This document shows, in pieces, positions 26,709 to 36,934 of a DNA stretch of 64,000 bases. Below the pieces are notes generated by a model. The model had not been told where the DNA came from, did no database searches, and was given only the letters and a program-made list of their open reading frames with translations. The stretch comes from Ahniella affigens. GTDB taxonomy: Bacteria; Pseudomonadota; Gammaproteobacteria; Xanthomonadales; Ahniellaceae. A program made the position numbers and the translations under genes. Location of the stretch: NCBI RefSeq assembly GCF_003015185.1, contig NZ_CP027860.1, positions 3,586,501-3,650,500 on the forward strand, in the 5' to 3' direction. Each line of letters starts with the position of its first letter. Position 1 is the stretch's first letter.

Positions 26709-29133
26709 GTCGCAGCGCACTGGCCGCAGAGGCCATTGAGACGCGTAGGTGCCGGTCAACCCGGCGGCCAGGTACTGGGGGTCGCAGCGCACTGGCCGCA
26801 GAGGCCATTGAGACTTTCGTTGATGTCGACGTTGCGGAGGGTTTTGTCGATCGTCGCAGCGCACTGGCCGCAGAGGCCATTGAGACCTTTGACTTCCCCG
26901 ATGGTGCTGCGGTCCATAGTCGCAGCGCACTGGCCGCAGAGGCCATTGAGACGGCCATTTTACAGGCCAGGGGTATGGTCCCCCCCAGGTCGCAGCGCAC
27001 TGGCCGCAGAGGCCATTGAGACTAGTACCCGCCATCGAAGCCGAAGTCCTCGTCCCAGTCGCAGCGCACTGGCCGCAGAGGCCATTGAGACTTTGAGCCG
27101 TCCCAGTCCGCGCACGCTCATCACGATCACCGTCGCAGCGCACTGGCCGCAGAGGCCATTGAGACTTTCGATCCCAGGTACTCACGCAGTTGCCCGTAGG
27201 TTGTCGCAGCGCACTGGCCGCAGAGGCCATTGAGACCTTAGGACTTCCGCAACTTGTGGTAGTGGAGCGTGGTTTGTCGCAGCGCACTGGCCGCAGAGGC
27301 CATTGAGACATTTAAGGCCCCAGGAGTCCCGACCGCGTAGGCCGGTCGCAGCGCACTGGCCGCAGAGGCCGTTGAGACTCTCACGCCGTACGCCTTGGAT
27401 TCTTGTACTAGGTCGTAGTGCACTGGCCGCAGAGGCCATTGAGACTCAGCAGTCTTACGACCGTTGTACACGCCGTCACGTTGGTCGCAGCGCACTGGCC
27501 GCAGAGGCCATTGAGACAGGCACAGGGGCATAGCAGACAACCGCTCCACCTCGTCGCAGCGTACTGGCCGCAGAGGCCATTGAGACTTGTTAAACCACAA
27601 CGCACGAACGTCTTGCAACCGAGTCGCAGTGCACTGGCCTTAGAGGCCATTGAGACAACGAATATGTTTTGAACCCAGGGCTCCAAGAAGGAGTCGCAGC
27701 GCACTGGCCGTAGAGGCAATTGAGACTTTGCATTGTTGGTCATCTCCATGATGTCTGCCCGTTGCAGCGCACTGGCCGCAGAGGCCATTGAGACGTGATG
27801 TACATCAAGCTGTCGGACTCAAAATTTTGAGTCGCAGCGCACTAGCCGTAGAGGCCATTGAGACTTTGATGCGCCAACCAGGGCACGGATGTCGTGCTTC
27901 TCTGTCGCAGCGCACTGGCCGCAGAGGCCATTGAGACTTTGTCCACCAAAGCTGGTGTACAGAAACCCTGCGTTAGGTCGCAGCGCACTGTCCGTAGAGG
28001 CCATTGAGACTTTACTGCTGGCATGTCGCCATGAGCAACGATAACCGTCGCAGCGCACTGGCCGCGGAGGCCATTGAGACTTTATCCGCTGCCTGTTTGA
28101 GGGCGTACAACTCTGAAAGTCGCAGCGCACTGGCCGCAGAGGCCATTGAGACAGATCATCCATAATCCTCTGTCTAAGACGACCCAGTCGCAGCGCACTG
28201 GCCGCAGAGGCCATTGAGACAGCAGATGAATTCGGCAATTGTCACTTCCGTGGCTGGTCGCAGCGCACTGGCCGCAGAGGCCATTGAGACTTAATCGCGA
28301 ACGCGTCGAGAAGGGTCATGCCGGTCGCAGCGCACTGGCCGCAGAGGCCATTGAGACCATATAAAAACATGGTGAATGCCAGCTGAGTACTTGTCGCAGC
28401 GCACTGGCCGCAGAGGCCATTGAGACAATACAATCAAGGTTCAATCTGTCGGCCGTCTCTGTGTCGCAGCGCACTGGCCGCAGAGGCCATTGAGACTTGA
28501 GTGTCGGCGATCTGGTGAACCCGCGGCAACGTCGCAGCGCACTGGCCGCAGAGGCCATTCAGACTCGATTTGTTCATCGCACACCCTTGGAGGGTGAGCG
28601 TCGCAGCGAACTGGCCGCAGAGGCGATTGAGACTCGGTGTAGGTGTTGAGCGTGCCGCGGCTGGTGCTGGTCGCAGCGCACTGGCCGCAGAGGCCATTGA
28701 GACCTCCGCGCCATTGCGAGCTTTCGTCGGTTCATGTCGGTCGCAGCGCACTGGCCGTACAGGCCATTGAGACTTTGGGAGGAAGGGTCGGGGCTCTGTT
28801 GCGTTGGCTGTTCGTCGCAGCGCACCGGCTGTAGAGGCCATTGAGACCTCATTGTTCTGCACGGAGCGCAGTTCAGCCGTGCGCGTCGCAGCGCACTGGC
28901 CGTAGAGGCCATTGAGACTTTGGGTGGTGAAGCGAGGGGCGACCTGGTCGTTCAGTGTCGCGGCGCACCGGCCGCAGAGGCCATTGAGACTTTTGTGGAC
29001 AAGGGGGACCAACTCCCCGAGGCCCGCTCTGTAGCATCGTACTGGCCGCAGAGGCCATTGAGACTTTGGATAACCTGACCAACGGCAGCACCATACCGGG
29101 TCGCAGCGCACTGGCCGCAAAGGCCATTTGTTC
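26709..29133 (+). CRISPR. CRISPR array 3 (rightward, leader-proximal block)
   Basis: About 35 copies of the 34-bp repeat with a 66-74-bp period, transcribed rightward from the leader at 26338. The first third is nearly uniform. Variants accumulate to the right (for example GTTGCAGCGC at 27761, a changed last third at 28531, 28600 and 28814), and the copy at 29031 is badly decayed. The last copy (29100) is broken after AAGGCCATT, where foreign sequence begins. By hand count 12 of 34 spacers begin TTT. Confidence 0.97.
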
Positions 29134-29334
29134 CCGGCCTACACTTGCTACTCCATGACCACGTCGCAGCAAGTATAGGGAGAACGCGGCGACCGATGTC
29201 CGCGCTCATTCGGTGCGTTCATTGAATAGTTTGAGCTGCGACCGGATCAACGTTTCGGACCGAAGGCAAACCGACGTTACTTTGACTCGGCCATGCACGA
29301 AATCCAACGAGTCGACGCTCAGACCTGAGTAAAA

Positions 29335-29366
29335 TGAAGGGCCGGGACTTTAGCCCCGGCCCTTCG
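29335..29366 (-). terminator. Rho-independent terminator of the GIY-YIG gene
   Basis: On the minus strand GAAGGGCCGGGG, a short loop, then CCCGGCCCTTC is followed by ATTTTACTC. It lies 4-35 bp beyond the stop of the GIY-YIG gene. Stem and T-rich tail fit an intrinsic terminator. Confidence 0.8.
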
Positions 29367-29369
29367 CAA

Positions 29370-29732
29370 CTACGCCTGCTTTGAAGGGCGGGTGCCGAAC
29401 AACCCATAAAGGCTTTGCTCGCGCTTGTGCTGCACGTTCAACAGTGGCGAATAGAAGACAATCATGCACTGCTCGACATCGTCTCTGTCGACCTCTGACT
29501 CAACACGCGCGACATAGCAATGGGTAGGCTGGTAAGCCATGATCGCCTTCCACTTCTCATGGTCTAACAACCTGTCTTTGACATCAATCGACTGACCAAT
29601 GTAAATCCACCTTTCCCTGCCTAGGGCATCAACGCTAACAAACGCGTAGATGCCGGGAAACGAATTGCCGGCAAGATGAATCGGCAAGCGACAGAAGTCT
29701 GCGATGTAGCCTTTGAACGTTCGAAATCTCAT
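29370..29732 (-). CDS. GIY-YIG nuclease domain protein
   Basis: The 120-residue protein consists mostly of a GIY-YIG domain: Gly27-Ile-Tyr29, Tyr44-Ile-Gly46, Arg54 in the DVKDRLLDH helix, Glu87 in the metal-binding helix and Asn99 in PLLN. All key positions are present, so it may be an active endonuclease. Stand-alone proteins of this size occur as homing-type or mobile-element endonucleases and as phage genes. It lies inside the segment that breaks array 3. Whether it drove that insertion is unknown. Confidence 0.82.
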   Translation of the reverse strand: MRFRTFKGYIADFCRLPIHLAGNSFPGIYAFVSVDALGRERWIYIGQSIDVKDRLLDHEKWKAIMAYQPTHCYVARVESEVDRDDVEQCMIVFYSPLLNVQHKREQSLYGLFGTRPSKQA

Positions 29733-30064
29733 AAAGTCCTATTGGTAAGAGTTGCGGAAGACGCAACTGCCAGTTACCCTCGAACTCCCTGACCGGGGGG
29801 CACAAGGATTGCAAGTTGCTTTTGCCCTGATTAATCGCCCGGGCTGGCGGTACAGCCCGGGCAACCCTCACACGGCAATTGAAGCCTAACAGACATTTTT
29901 TCGCGGGTCGTGAGATGCACTGGTCGCCCTTGTGTTTCAAATACTTGCGCAAGAATTCAAAAGAGAGCCTTCCCCGGGATGGCGCAGATCGGCGCAAAGA
30001 ACGCGTAGTCAATAGATCAGCGAGGCCATCACTTGGGCCGAGTCCACCGAAGCCTGATCGTCCA

Positions 30065-31147
30065 CTGACAGCAGATTGGCCGCAGAGGCCATTGAGACTT
30101 TCATACCGCTACCCGATAGTGAGTCAGCTTGCCCTTGTCGCACCGCACTAGCCGCAGAGGCCATTGAGACTTCGAAGGTGAACCCGGACGAACCGGTAAT
30201 CACTCGTCGCAGCGCACTGGCCGCAGAGGCCATTGAGTCACTGGCGCAGCTCCGTAGACAGCCTGCTCGATCTGGTCGCAGCACACTGGCCGCAGAGGCC
30301 ATTGAGACTTTCACGTGATAGGACTGGGTGGTTAACCGGTCGCTGGTCGCAGCGCACTGGCCGCAGAGGCCATTGAGACTGGAGCACTGTGTCCGCAGCA
30401 ATCCAATCCGACCCAGGTCGTAGCGCACTGGCCGCAGAGGCCATTGAGACTTCGGGAGCGTCTTCCCAGTGACGAATATTAATGCCGTCGCAGCGCACTG
30501 GACGCAGAGGCCATTGAGACTGTGGAGCCTGACACACACCGTTGACCAACTGTTGTGTCGCAGCGCACTGGCCACAGAGGCCATTGAGACTTCTCAGGGT
30601 CAGACAGAAGAATAGGAGCGCACGTCGCAGCGCACTGGCCGCAGAGGCCATTGAGACTCTGCTTTTGGTCTCCACCACCGGCTGCGGCGTCATCGGTCGC
30701 AGCGCACTGGCCGCAGAGGCCATTGAGACTTTCACTTTCGCAGGCGTGCACTTGGAGCTTGGCCGCCGCAGCGCGCTGGCCGCAGAGGCCATTCATACTT
30801 TGGTCGGTCGGTTCTGCAGGCATGCGATCAAATGTCGCAGCGCATTGGCCGCAGAGGCCATTGAGACTTTCGTTGTTCCAGAACACGACCTCTGAAATAC
30901 TGTCGCAGCGCACTGGCCGCAGAGGCCATTGAGACCTTTGAGGTCGACTCGCGGTGCGGCGGCAACTAGGCAGCGTCGCAGCGCACTGGCCGCAGAGGCC
31001 ATTGAGACTCCATGGGATTCGCGATCCGCAGCAGTCAAGCCGCGAGGTCGCAGCGCACTGGCCGCAGAGGCCATTGAGACTTCGACCTCGTAGACGCTGC
31101 CTGCCAGTTCTAGGTCGCAGCGCACTGGCCGCAGAGGCCATTGAGAA
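30065..31147 (+). CRISPR. CRISPR array 3b (leaderless continuation)
   Basis: Sixteen repeats of the same type and orientation as array 3, period 67-73 bp, with no leader in front. The first copy (30065-30098) is degenerate at its 5' end, and the last (31114-31147) reads GAGAAC at its end. The simplest reading is the leader-distal end of array 3, separated by the insert at 29134-30064. Five of fifteen spacers begin TTT. Confidence 0.95.
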
Positions 31148-31326
31148 CTCACACGCTGGCAGCGGCCGCGAGGATCATCAGAACGTCGGGGCGAAGTGTC
31201 AAAGAACCTACGACGTCCGCATGACTTTAGGATTCAACCACTCGCACGGAACTGGCGATGCACTCCCGTAAGTGTCATCATCCACCTCAAGGCGGTTCCC
31301 GCTTTTCGGTACTTGGGGAGACTTGC

Positions 31327-32688
31327 ATGGATTACGAAGTCATCACGCGGTTTCATGGCGTTGGCCAAGGGTTGTTCGTCTCCGGAGAGATTCTGGCGCT
31401 ACCAGAGGACCGGCACGATCGGGAAGATGGATCAAGGCGCTCATTCTCCTGGGTGTACGACTGTGGCACCAGCTCCGGTCAACAACTACTGCAAGAACGA
31501 ATTCTGGAGTATTGGGGAACGCGCCCGTCCAAGATCCTGAGCGCTGGCTGTGGGTGTTCAACGGTTGGCGACTTGTTCGGTCGATTCGGCTCAAGGCGTG
31601 ACGGTGGGAAAAGCAACATCATCAATCTCCTGATGATCTCGCACTTCGATCAAGACCATATCTCAGGCATCGTTGCCCTTGTTAAGGGCCGAAGGGTAGA
31701 TCTTTTGGTGCTGCCATACCTACACACGTTCGAGAAGCTGACGCTTTTAGCAATTCTCGGTGAAGGCGATCAGTCTGAAGTAGCCCGTTTCATAGAAGAT
31801 CCTGCAACATACTTGAGGCAGACAGCCGATGCCGACGTCGGCCAAGTGCTATACGTGCTCGGACAAGACGACGATGACCGAGAGCCACTCGATGGCGAGC
31901 GGTTCGGCCTACGCCGAGGTTGGGAGCCTCCTGCAAACCGTGACGCACTGGACCCCGACTTTGAGGCAGCAAACCGGCCATGGGGCGCCAATGCGAATCA
32001 AGCAAAATATCTGCGCTCGGGGACCGGAATTAAGCTGGGCAGGCTGTGGCAGTTCGCGCCCTATAATGACTCCCGATTGCAAGCCCGAGCGCAGCCGAGC
32101 TTCACGAGGCAGGCGAAAACGCTTGCCGATGACTTCCAGCGAAGAAAGACCGCCAACGAAAAGAAGTCGGTATTGCGTGACCTGAAAGATCTCTACGACG
32201 CAACGTTCGGCGCATCGGCAATTGCACGGAACATCATCTCACTGTTTGTCTTGGGTGAAACGAATTCCATTAAGCACAATGAATGGCAAATGCTCTTAAC
32301 AGCGATCGAGGAGACCAGCCGTTTTCGCCGCCTGCAATGCATGCCACACATTCACCCCGAGCAGCAGCCAAGCGCCTTTTCCCTGCTTCTTTGCGGTGAC
32401 GGCTACTTGAACAACATCGACCGGATTCAGGCGCTTGAGAGTGCATTGGGCGCCGATCGCCTTCAATCACTGACACTCTTCCAAGTTATGCATCATGGCG
32501 CGAGGTCAAATTGGTGCCCCGAGTTGGTTCAGCACATCACACCCGAGTACGCGTTATTCAGCTCAGACCCAAATCATATGGGGTTAGGCCATCCGCACCC
32601 AGAAGTCGTCCGCAGTTTCTGGGACCGGTCTTGTCAACGCATTGACAAGAGCCGTAGTGTTCAATTCCTGGTTGAAGGGCATCTGTGA
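31327..32688 (+). CDS. MBL-fold hydrolase, ComEC-like
   Basis: The 453-residue protein begins with a ComEC/MBL-type opening (ITRFHGVGQGLFVSGE, then FSWVYDCGTSSG). It has the metal motif H106-F-D108-Q-D110-H111 (LLMISHFDQDHISG) and a later MHHGARSNW histidine pair near residues 388-396. The family splits phosphoester or nucleotide bonds. Large stand-alone members recur in defence islands, but no partner toxin or sensor is adjacent here. ATG 31327 is chosen with GGGGAG upstream. It lies about 180 bp after array 3b and before the duplicated cas2-leader unit, so it may be a passenger. Confidence 0.78.
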   Translation: MDYEVITRFHGVGQGLFVSGEILALPEDRHDREDGSRRSFSWVYDCGTSSGQQLLQERILEYWGTRPSKILSAGCGCSTVGDLFGRFGSRRDGGKSNIINLLMISHFDQDHISGIVALVKGRRVDLLVLPYLHTFEKLTLLAILGEGDQSEVARFIEDPATYLRQTADADVGQVLYVLGQDDDDREPLDGERFGLRRGWEPPANRDALDPDFEAANRPWGANANQAKYLRSGTGIKLGRLWQFAPYNDSRLQARAQPSFTRQAKTLADDFQRRKTANEKKSVLRDLKDLYDATFGASAIARNIISLFVLGETNSIKHNEWQMLLTAIEETSRFRRLQCMPHIHPEQQPSAFSLLLCGDGYLNNIDRIQALESALGADRLQSLTLFQVMHHGARSNWCPELVQHITPEYALFSSDPNHMGLGHPHPEVVRSFWDRSCQRIDKSRSVQFLVEGHL

Positions 32689-32732
32689 GCCGGGTCGTCA
32701 TGCCAGTGGCCGATCAGGCCGTCGATGAGTTG

Positions 32733-32881
32733 TCGGCTAGTCGCAAGATTGCCCTGGACCCCGGATCCCGCTTACGCGGTCTCCAGGGTGACGACAATAG
32801 GCTTGGCCGATTCGTCGCAAGGCCACACTTCTCCTTCTCCCGCGCGAGCGGGGGAAGGCTGGGATGGGGGCTGCTTGCGAC
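32733..32881 (+). repeat. Dispersed element copy beside a degenerate CRISPR repeat
   Basis: Begins GTCGGCTAGTCGCAAGATTG, continues with the CCCTGGACCCCGGATCCCGC inverted arm and the CGCGCGAGCGGGGG segment, and ends GGGGGCTGCTTGCGAC. Just before it (32703-32732), CCAGTGGCCGATCAGGCCG looks like a decayed CRISPR repeat, the same junction seen at 35127 and 35691. It ends 11 bp before the cas2 copy, whose first codons it has probably removed. Confidence 0.8.
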
Positions 32882-32892
32882 GGACTGGCAGG

Positions 32893-33180
32893 ATGAATTC
32901 CCAGTTACCCGTCTATGGCATCTCCGACGACCGTCTGCGTCAACGAGTGGAAAAACGCGCGCTGCGAATCGGGCTCCGCGTGCAAGAGTCGGAATTCGAA
33001 GTGTGCACCCGTACCCCTGCAGACTTCGATCAGATCATTCGTGAGTTGACGCGCTTGTTGAAAGACGCTGGGCCGGAGACTCAGATTCGGTGGTATGGTT
33101 TGAATGACGACGGCTGTGCAAGATCGGGGGTCATTGGGAGTTTGCCGCCTTTTCGGCCGCCTACGGTGAGGGTGTTGTGA
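32893..33180 (+). pseudogene. cas2 copy with lost first beta strand
   Basis: From residue 10 on it matches the intact Cas2 (ISDDRLRQRVEKRALRIGLRVQ, then FEVCTRTPADFDQIIRELTRLLKDAG and IRWYGLN), but the first nine residues read MNSQLPVYG instead of MKTWVLAYD. Beta strand 1 and the catalytic Asp9 are lost. It is still an open frame of 95 codons and ends at the same distance from its leader as the intact gene. It is probably a relic of duplication of the cas2-leader-array module, truncated by the adjacent dispersed element. Confidence 0.85.
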
Positions 33181-33551
33181 GGGTGACTCGATCGTGTAAT
33201 TTGGCCTATCTGGCTATCAGGCGAGTGATGTACCTTTCCGGCGCTGCTTCCGGCGACAATAGTGGTCGCGGGCTCAGTATCGCGTCATTTCGAGTGGCCG
33301 TTGGAGGAACCGATTTTTGCGTTTTGCGGTTTTCTGCGGTTGCCGCCAAGTTTCGCAATCAGAACAGATACCTGTCGATGGATTACGAAGCAAACCCTGA
33401 TGAATCACCCCTACTCACTTGACTTTCCGAACGAAAATCGCGACAAAGATCCCGATTTGGTGCTCTTTGATAAAGAACTCCAAATCACCGGCCGAGGTTC
33501 CTCCGAACCAGCGGCCAGTGCGTTGATTCGACAAGGGAAAAAAGGTGCGCA
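33181..33551 (+). promoter_or_regulatory. CRISPR leader of array 4, with inverted repeat of the CRISPR core
   Basis: Same length (371 bp) and largely the same sequence as the leader of array 3; the last 150 bp differ at only a few positions. The inverted copy of the repeat core is at 33511-33525. Upstream blocks are more diverged (for example 33338-33375 against 26495-26532), so the proximal part is under stronger constraint. Confidence 0.88.
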
Positions 33552-35126
33552 GTCGCAGCGCACTGGCCGCAGAGGCCATTGAGACTTACACCGGCAGAGC
33601 CGGTGATCAAACCCGAACCCGTCGCAGCGCACTGGCCGCAGAGGCCATTGAGACTTCAAGTACGTTGTACATCGCCGCCTGCGCTACGGGTCGCAGCGCA
33701 CTGGCCGCAGAGGCCATTGAGACTTCGCCGAAAGCACGACAACACACAAAAACGCTGTCGCAGCGCACTGGCCGCAGAGGCCATTGAGACTTTGAAGCGA
33801 CTTGAAACAACTTCGGTGCCACCCAGTCGCAGCGCACTGGCCGCAGAGGCCATTGAGACTTTACGACAAAAAACGTCCATGGTTTTTTCTCCAGTCGTCG
33901 CAGCGCACTGGCCGCAGAGGCCATTGAGACTCGATAAGCGCGTCCATAGCTGCCAGAACGACCAAAAGTCGCAGCGCACTGGCCGCAGAGGCCATTGAGA
34001 CTACGAGCCTGCCGGGGTCGTACACGCAGTCTTTGGTCGCAGCGCACTGGCCGCAGAGGCCATTGAGACAAAAGGGGCAGAAGAATGAGGGTCACAATGA
34101 AAAAGTCGCAGCGCACCGGCCGTAGAGGCCATTGAGACTAAACGCCGCTGACGTCTACAACATGGTTGTCTATGTCGCTGCGCTCTGGCCGTAGAGGCCA
34201 TTGAGATCCTTTGCCAGCAGACGTTTCCAACTGCATGAGCCGGTCGAAGCGCACTGGCCGCAGAGGCCATTGAGACTTGAAGTCCGCCTCCTTCCACAGC
34301 GCTAGGGCTGTAGTCGCAGCGCACTTGCCGCAAAGGCCATTGAGACTTTGACAACCTTCACCGGCAAGAACTCGCGGTTGCGTCGCAGCGCACTGGCCGT
34401 AGAGGCCATTGAGACCTTTACCACCTGGGTATGACTCACCCCATTGACTGGGACAAGTCTCAGCGCACTGGCCGCAGAGGCCATTGAGACTCCTGGGTCG
34501 GAACTTGCGGCAGCGTGCCGGCGGTTCGCAGCGCTCTGGCCGCAGAGGCCATTGAGACTCCGTACCGGTGCACTCACCGGTTGGCCATACATCTAGTCGC
34601 AGCGCACTGGCCGCAGGGGCGATTGAGACCTCTGGAGGTGAAGGATAATCGCAACAACTCCTGTCGCAGCGCACTGGCCGCAGAGGCCATTGAGACTTTG
34701 GTTCATCAATCAGACTGATCGTGCAGTACCATCGTCGCAGCGTACTGGCCGCAGAGGCCATTGAGACCTTTGCTGCTAGCCATGTTGCGTCTCCATATCG
34801 AGTGTCGCAGCACACTGGTCGCAGAGGCCATTGAGATTTGGTCACAAAGTCCAGGATGTTGTGCTTGTTGGGTCGCGACGCACTGGCCGCAGAGGCCATT
34901 GAGACTTGGGCTCTCGGCGCGGAGATGCCTCCGGAAGGCCCGTCGCGGCGCACTGGCCGCAGAGGCCATTGAGACCCTTCGACTGCGATGTAGACAACCA
35001 TCGCAATCTGCATCAGGTCGCGGCGCACTGGCCGCAGAGACCATTGAGACTCTGCGAGTCGCGTCGCCAGTGCGATTCACTCTTCATGTCGCAGCGCGCC
35101 GGTCGCAGAGGCCGATGTTGATTTGT

Positions 35127-35276
35127 CGGCTAGTCGCAAGATTGCCCTGGACCCCGGATCCCGCTAACGCGGTCTCCAGGGTGACGACAATAGTGTTGGC
35201 CATTTCGCCGCAAGGCCACACTTCTCCTTCTCCCGCGCGAGCGGGGGAAGGCTGGGAAGGGGGCTGCTTGCGACCA
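35127..35276 (+). repeat. Dispersed element copy inside array 4 (first)
   Basis: Starts GTCGGCTAGTCGCAAGATTG right after a truncated CRISPR repeat (GCAGAGGCCGATGTTGATTT) and ends CTGCTTGCGAC. The linker CAGTCATTGGAACTCGAAGG and a degenerate repeat follow at 35296-35329. Internal inverted arms CCCTGGA/TCCAGGG flank CCCGCTAACGCGG. Confidence 0.85.
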
Positions 35277-35690
35277 GTCATTGGAACTCGAAGGGTTTGT
35301 TGCGCACTTGCCGATGAGGCCAATGAGACCTTTCGGGTGCGTTGCAACATGAGTTCATCATGTCGTAGCGCACTGGCCGCAGAGGCCATTGAGACTTGAG
35401 GGGATTGCCGATCACCTTACCGAACGCAATATTTGGGTCGCAGCGCACTGGCCGTAGAGGCCATTGAGACCTTTGCGCCGAAGATAACCTTACCGTGAAC
35501 GAGGTTGCCCGTCGCAGCGCACTGGCCGTAGAGGCCATTGAGACAACACGATGACACCGAACCAGCGTTCTCCCTCCATGTCGCAGCACACTGGCCGAAG
35601 AGGCTATTGAGACTTTTCATCATTCCATCCATTTGCGACCGAAAGGTAAAAGGTCGCAGCACACTGGCCGCAGAGGCCGTTGATGATTTG

Positions 35691-35840
35691 TCGGCTAGTC
35701 GCAAGATTGCCCTGGACCCAGGATCCCGCTTACGCGGTCTCCAGGGTGACGACAATAGTGTTGGCCATTTCGCCGCAAGACCACACTTCTCCTTCTCCCG
35801 CGCGAGTGGGGGAAGGCTGGGAAGGGGGCTGCTTGCGACG
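35691..35840 (+). repeat. Dispersed element copy inside array 4 (second)
   Basis: Same ends and junctions as the copy at 35127: a truncated repeat GCAGAGGCCGTTGATGATTT on the left; on the right a GAATCATTGGGACTCGAAAG linker and a repeat at 35861-35894 that begins GTTGTTGCGC. Identical junctions imply spread together with flanking CRISPR sequence, not independent insertions. Confidence 0.85.
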
Positions 35841-36934
35841 AATCATTGGGACTCGAAAGAGTTGTTGCGCACTGGCCGCAGAGGCCATTGAGACTTTCAG
35901 GTCGATACGTAAAACTACTTCGCGCGTCGTGTCGCAGCGCACTGGCCGCAGAGGCCTTTGAGACTTGACCAGGGTTCGACCCACTTCAATTCAGGGAAAA
36001 GTCGCAGCGCACTGGCCGCAGAGGCCATTGAGACTTCAGGACCTTGGTCTCGTAGGCGAGACCGCGTGTCTGTCGTAGCGCAGAGGCAATTGAGACATAA
36101 GCATCTTGCCGGTTGCAAAGGTGTAATGCAGGGTCGCAGCGCACTGGCCGTAGAGGCCATTGAAACTAAGATTGTTAATGAACTCAATCAAGGACGCTTG
36201 TAGTCGCAGCGCACTGACCGCAGAGGCCATTGAGACGATTAAATGCGATTCGTGGTGCACACGTTGTCGGGGTCAAAGCGCACTGGCCGCAGAGGCCATT
36301 GAGACTTTCGACGGCGTAGCCCACTTCCTGCCCGACTTCCAGTCGCAGCGCACTGGCCGTTGAGGCCATTCAGACTTGGCTGGCGTTGATGGAGGACTCG
36401 AACGAACCCTGTCGCAGCGCATTGGCCGTAGAGGCAATTGAGACCAGAATTTGAACTACGAGCTGACATTGAAGCCAGGGTCGCAGCGCACTGGCCGCAG
36501 AGGCCATTGAGACTTTACAGGCAGACCTGTTTGCCGTCTTGCCCCATGCGGGGCGAGTCGCAGCGCACTGGCCGCAGAGGCCATTGAGACTTCCGTCCTG
36601 GTTGACCACCAAAACATAACTCAACCCGTCGCAGCGCACTGGCCGCAGAGGCCATTGAGACTTTGGACTGATATCAGCCTGGCCGGCATAGTATGCAGTC
36701 GCAGCGCACTGGCCGCAAAGGCCATTGAGACTTTGGATCGCCATCACTTCGCCGAAAAACCGCTCAGTGTCACAGCGCACTGGCCGCAGAGGCCATTGAG
36801 ACCCTTTGACACCTTTTTCCTTCGCCTCTATCTCCAAGTCGCAGCGCACTGGCCGCAGAGGCCATTGAGACTTTCGCCGCCGCTTCCGCAGCGTCGAACT
36901 CGAGCGCGTCGCAGCGCACTGGCCGAAGAGGCCG

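Larger units (their letters stand above)
29134..30064. other. Segment interrupting array 3 (about 930 bp)
   Basis: Non-CRISPR sequence separates two blocks of the same array. It carries a leftward GIY-YIG nuclease gene with its own terminator. Outside that gene, 29134-29334 and 29733-30064 show no further gene. A CGGGCTG/CAGCCCG hairpin lies near 29848-29866. The left junction cuts a CRISPR repeat, and the right junction runs into the 5' half of a degenerate repeat. No transposase or terminal inverted repeats were recognised. Confidence 0.7.
33552..36934 (+). CRISPR. CRISPR array 4 (rightward), interrupted twice by a dispersed element
   Basis: About 45 repeats of the common 34-bp type. The first eight are perfect and later ones drift (34174, 34243, 34313, 34457, 34525). 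Two copies of the dispersed element sit in spacer positions (35127-35276 and 35691-35840). A 25-bp repeat with an internal deletion lies at 36072-36096, and the last repeat (36908) is truncated. Many spacers begin TTT, TT or CTT. Decay increases away from the leader, as expected for old spacers. Confidence 0.96.

Noticed and set aside
26709-29133. The TTT after GAGAC taken as part of a 37-bp repeat
   Set aside because: The three bases vary from spacer to spacer, whereas repeats are copied from the leader-proximal repeat; the bias belongs to spacers.
3698-36934. Many long open frames with repeated SMASAASALR, SLNGLCGQCAAT, SQWPLRPVRCD or RSALAAEAIET units
   Set aside because: These are translations of the 34-bp CRISPR repeat in different frames. 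Repeat-spacer structure, not protein coding, explains them.
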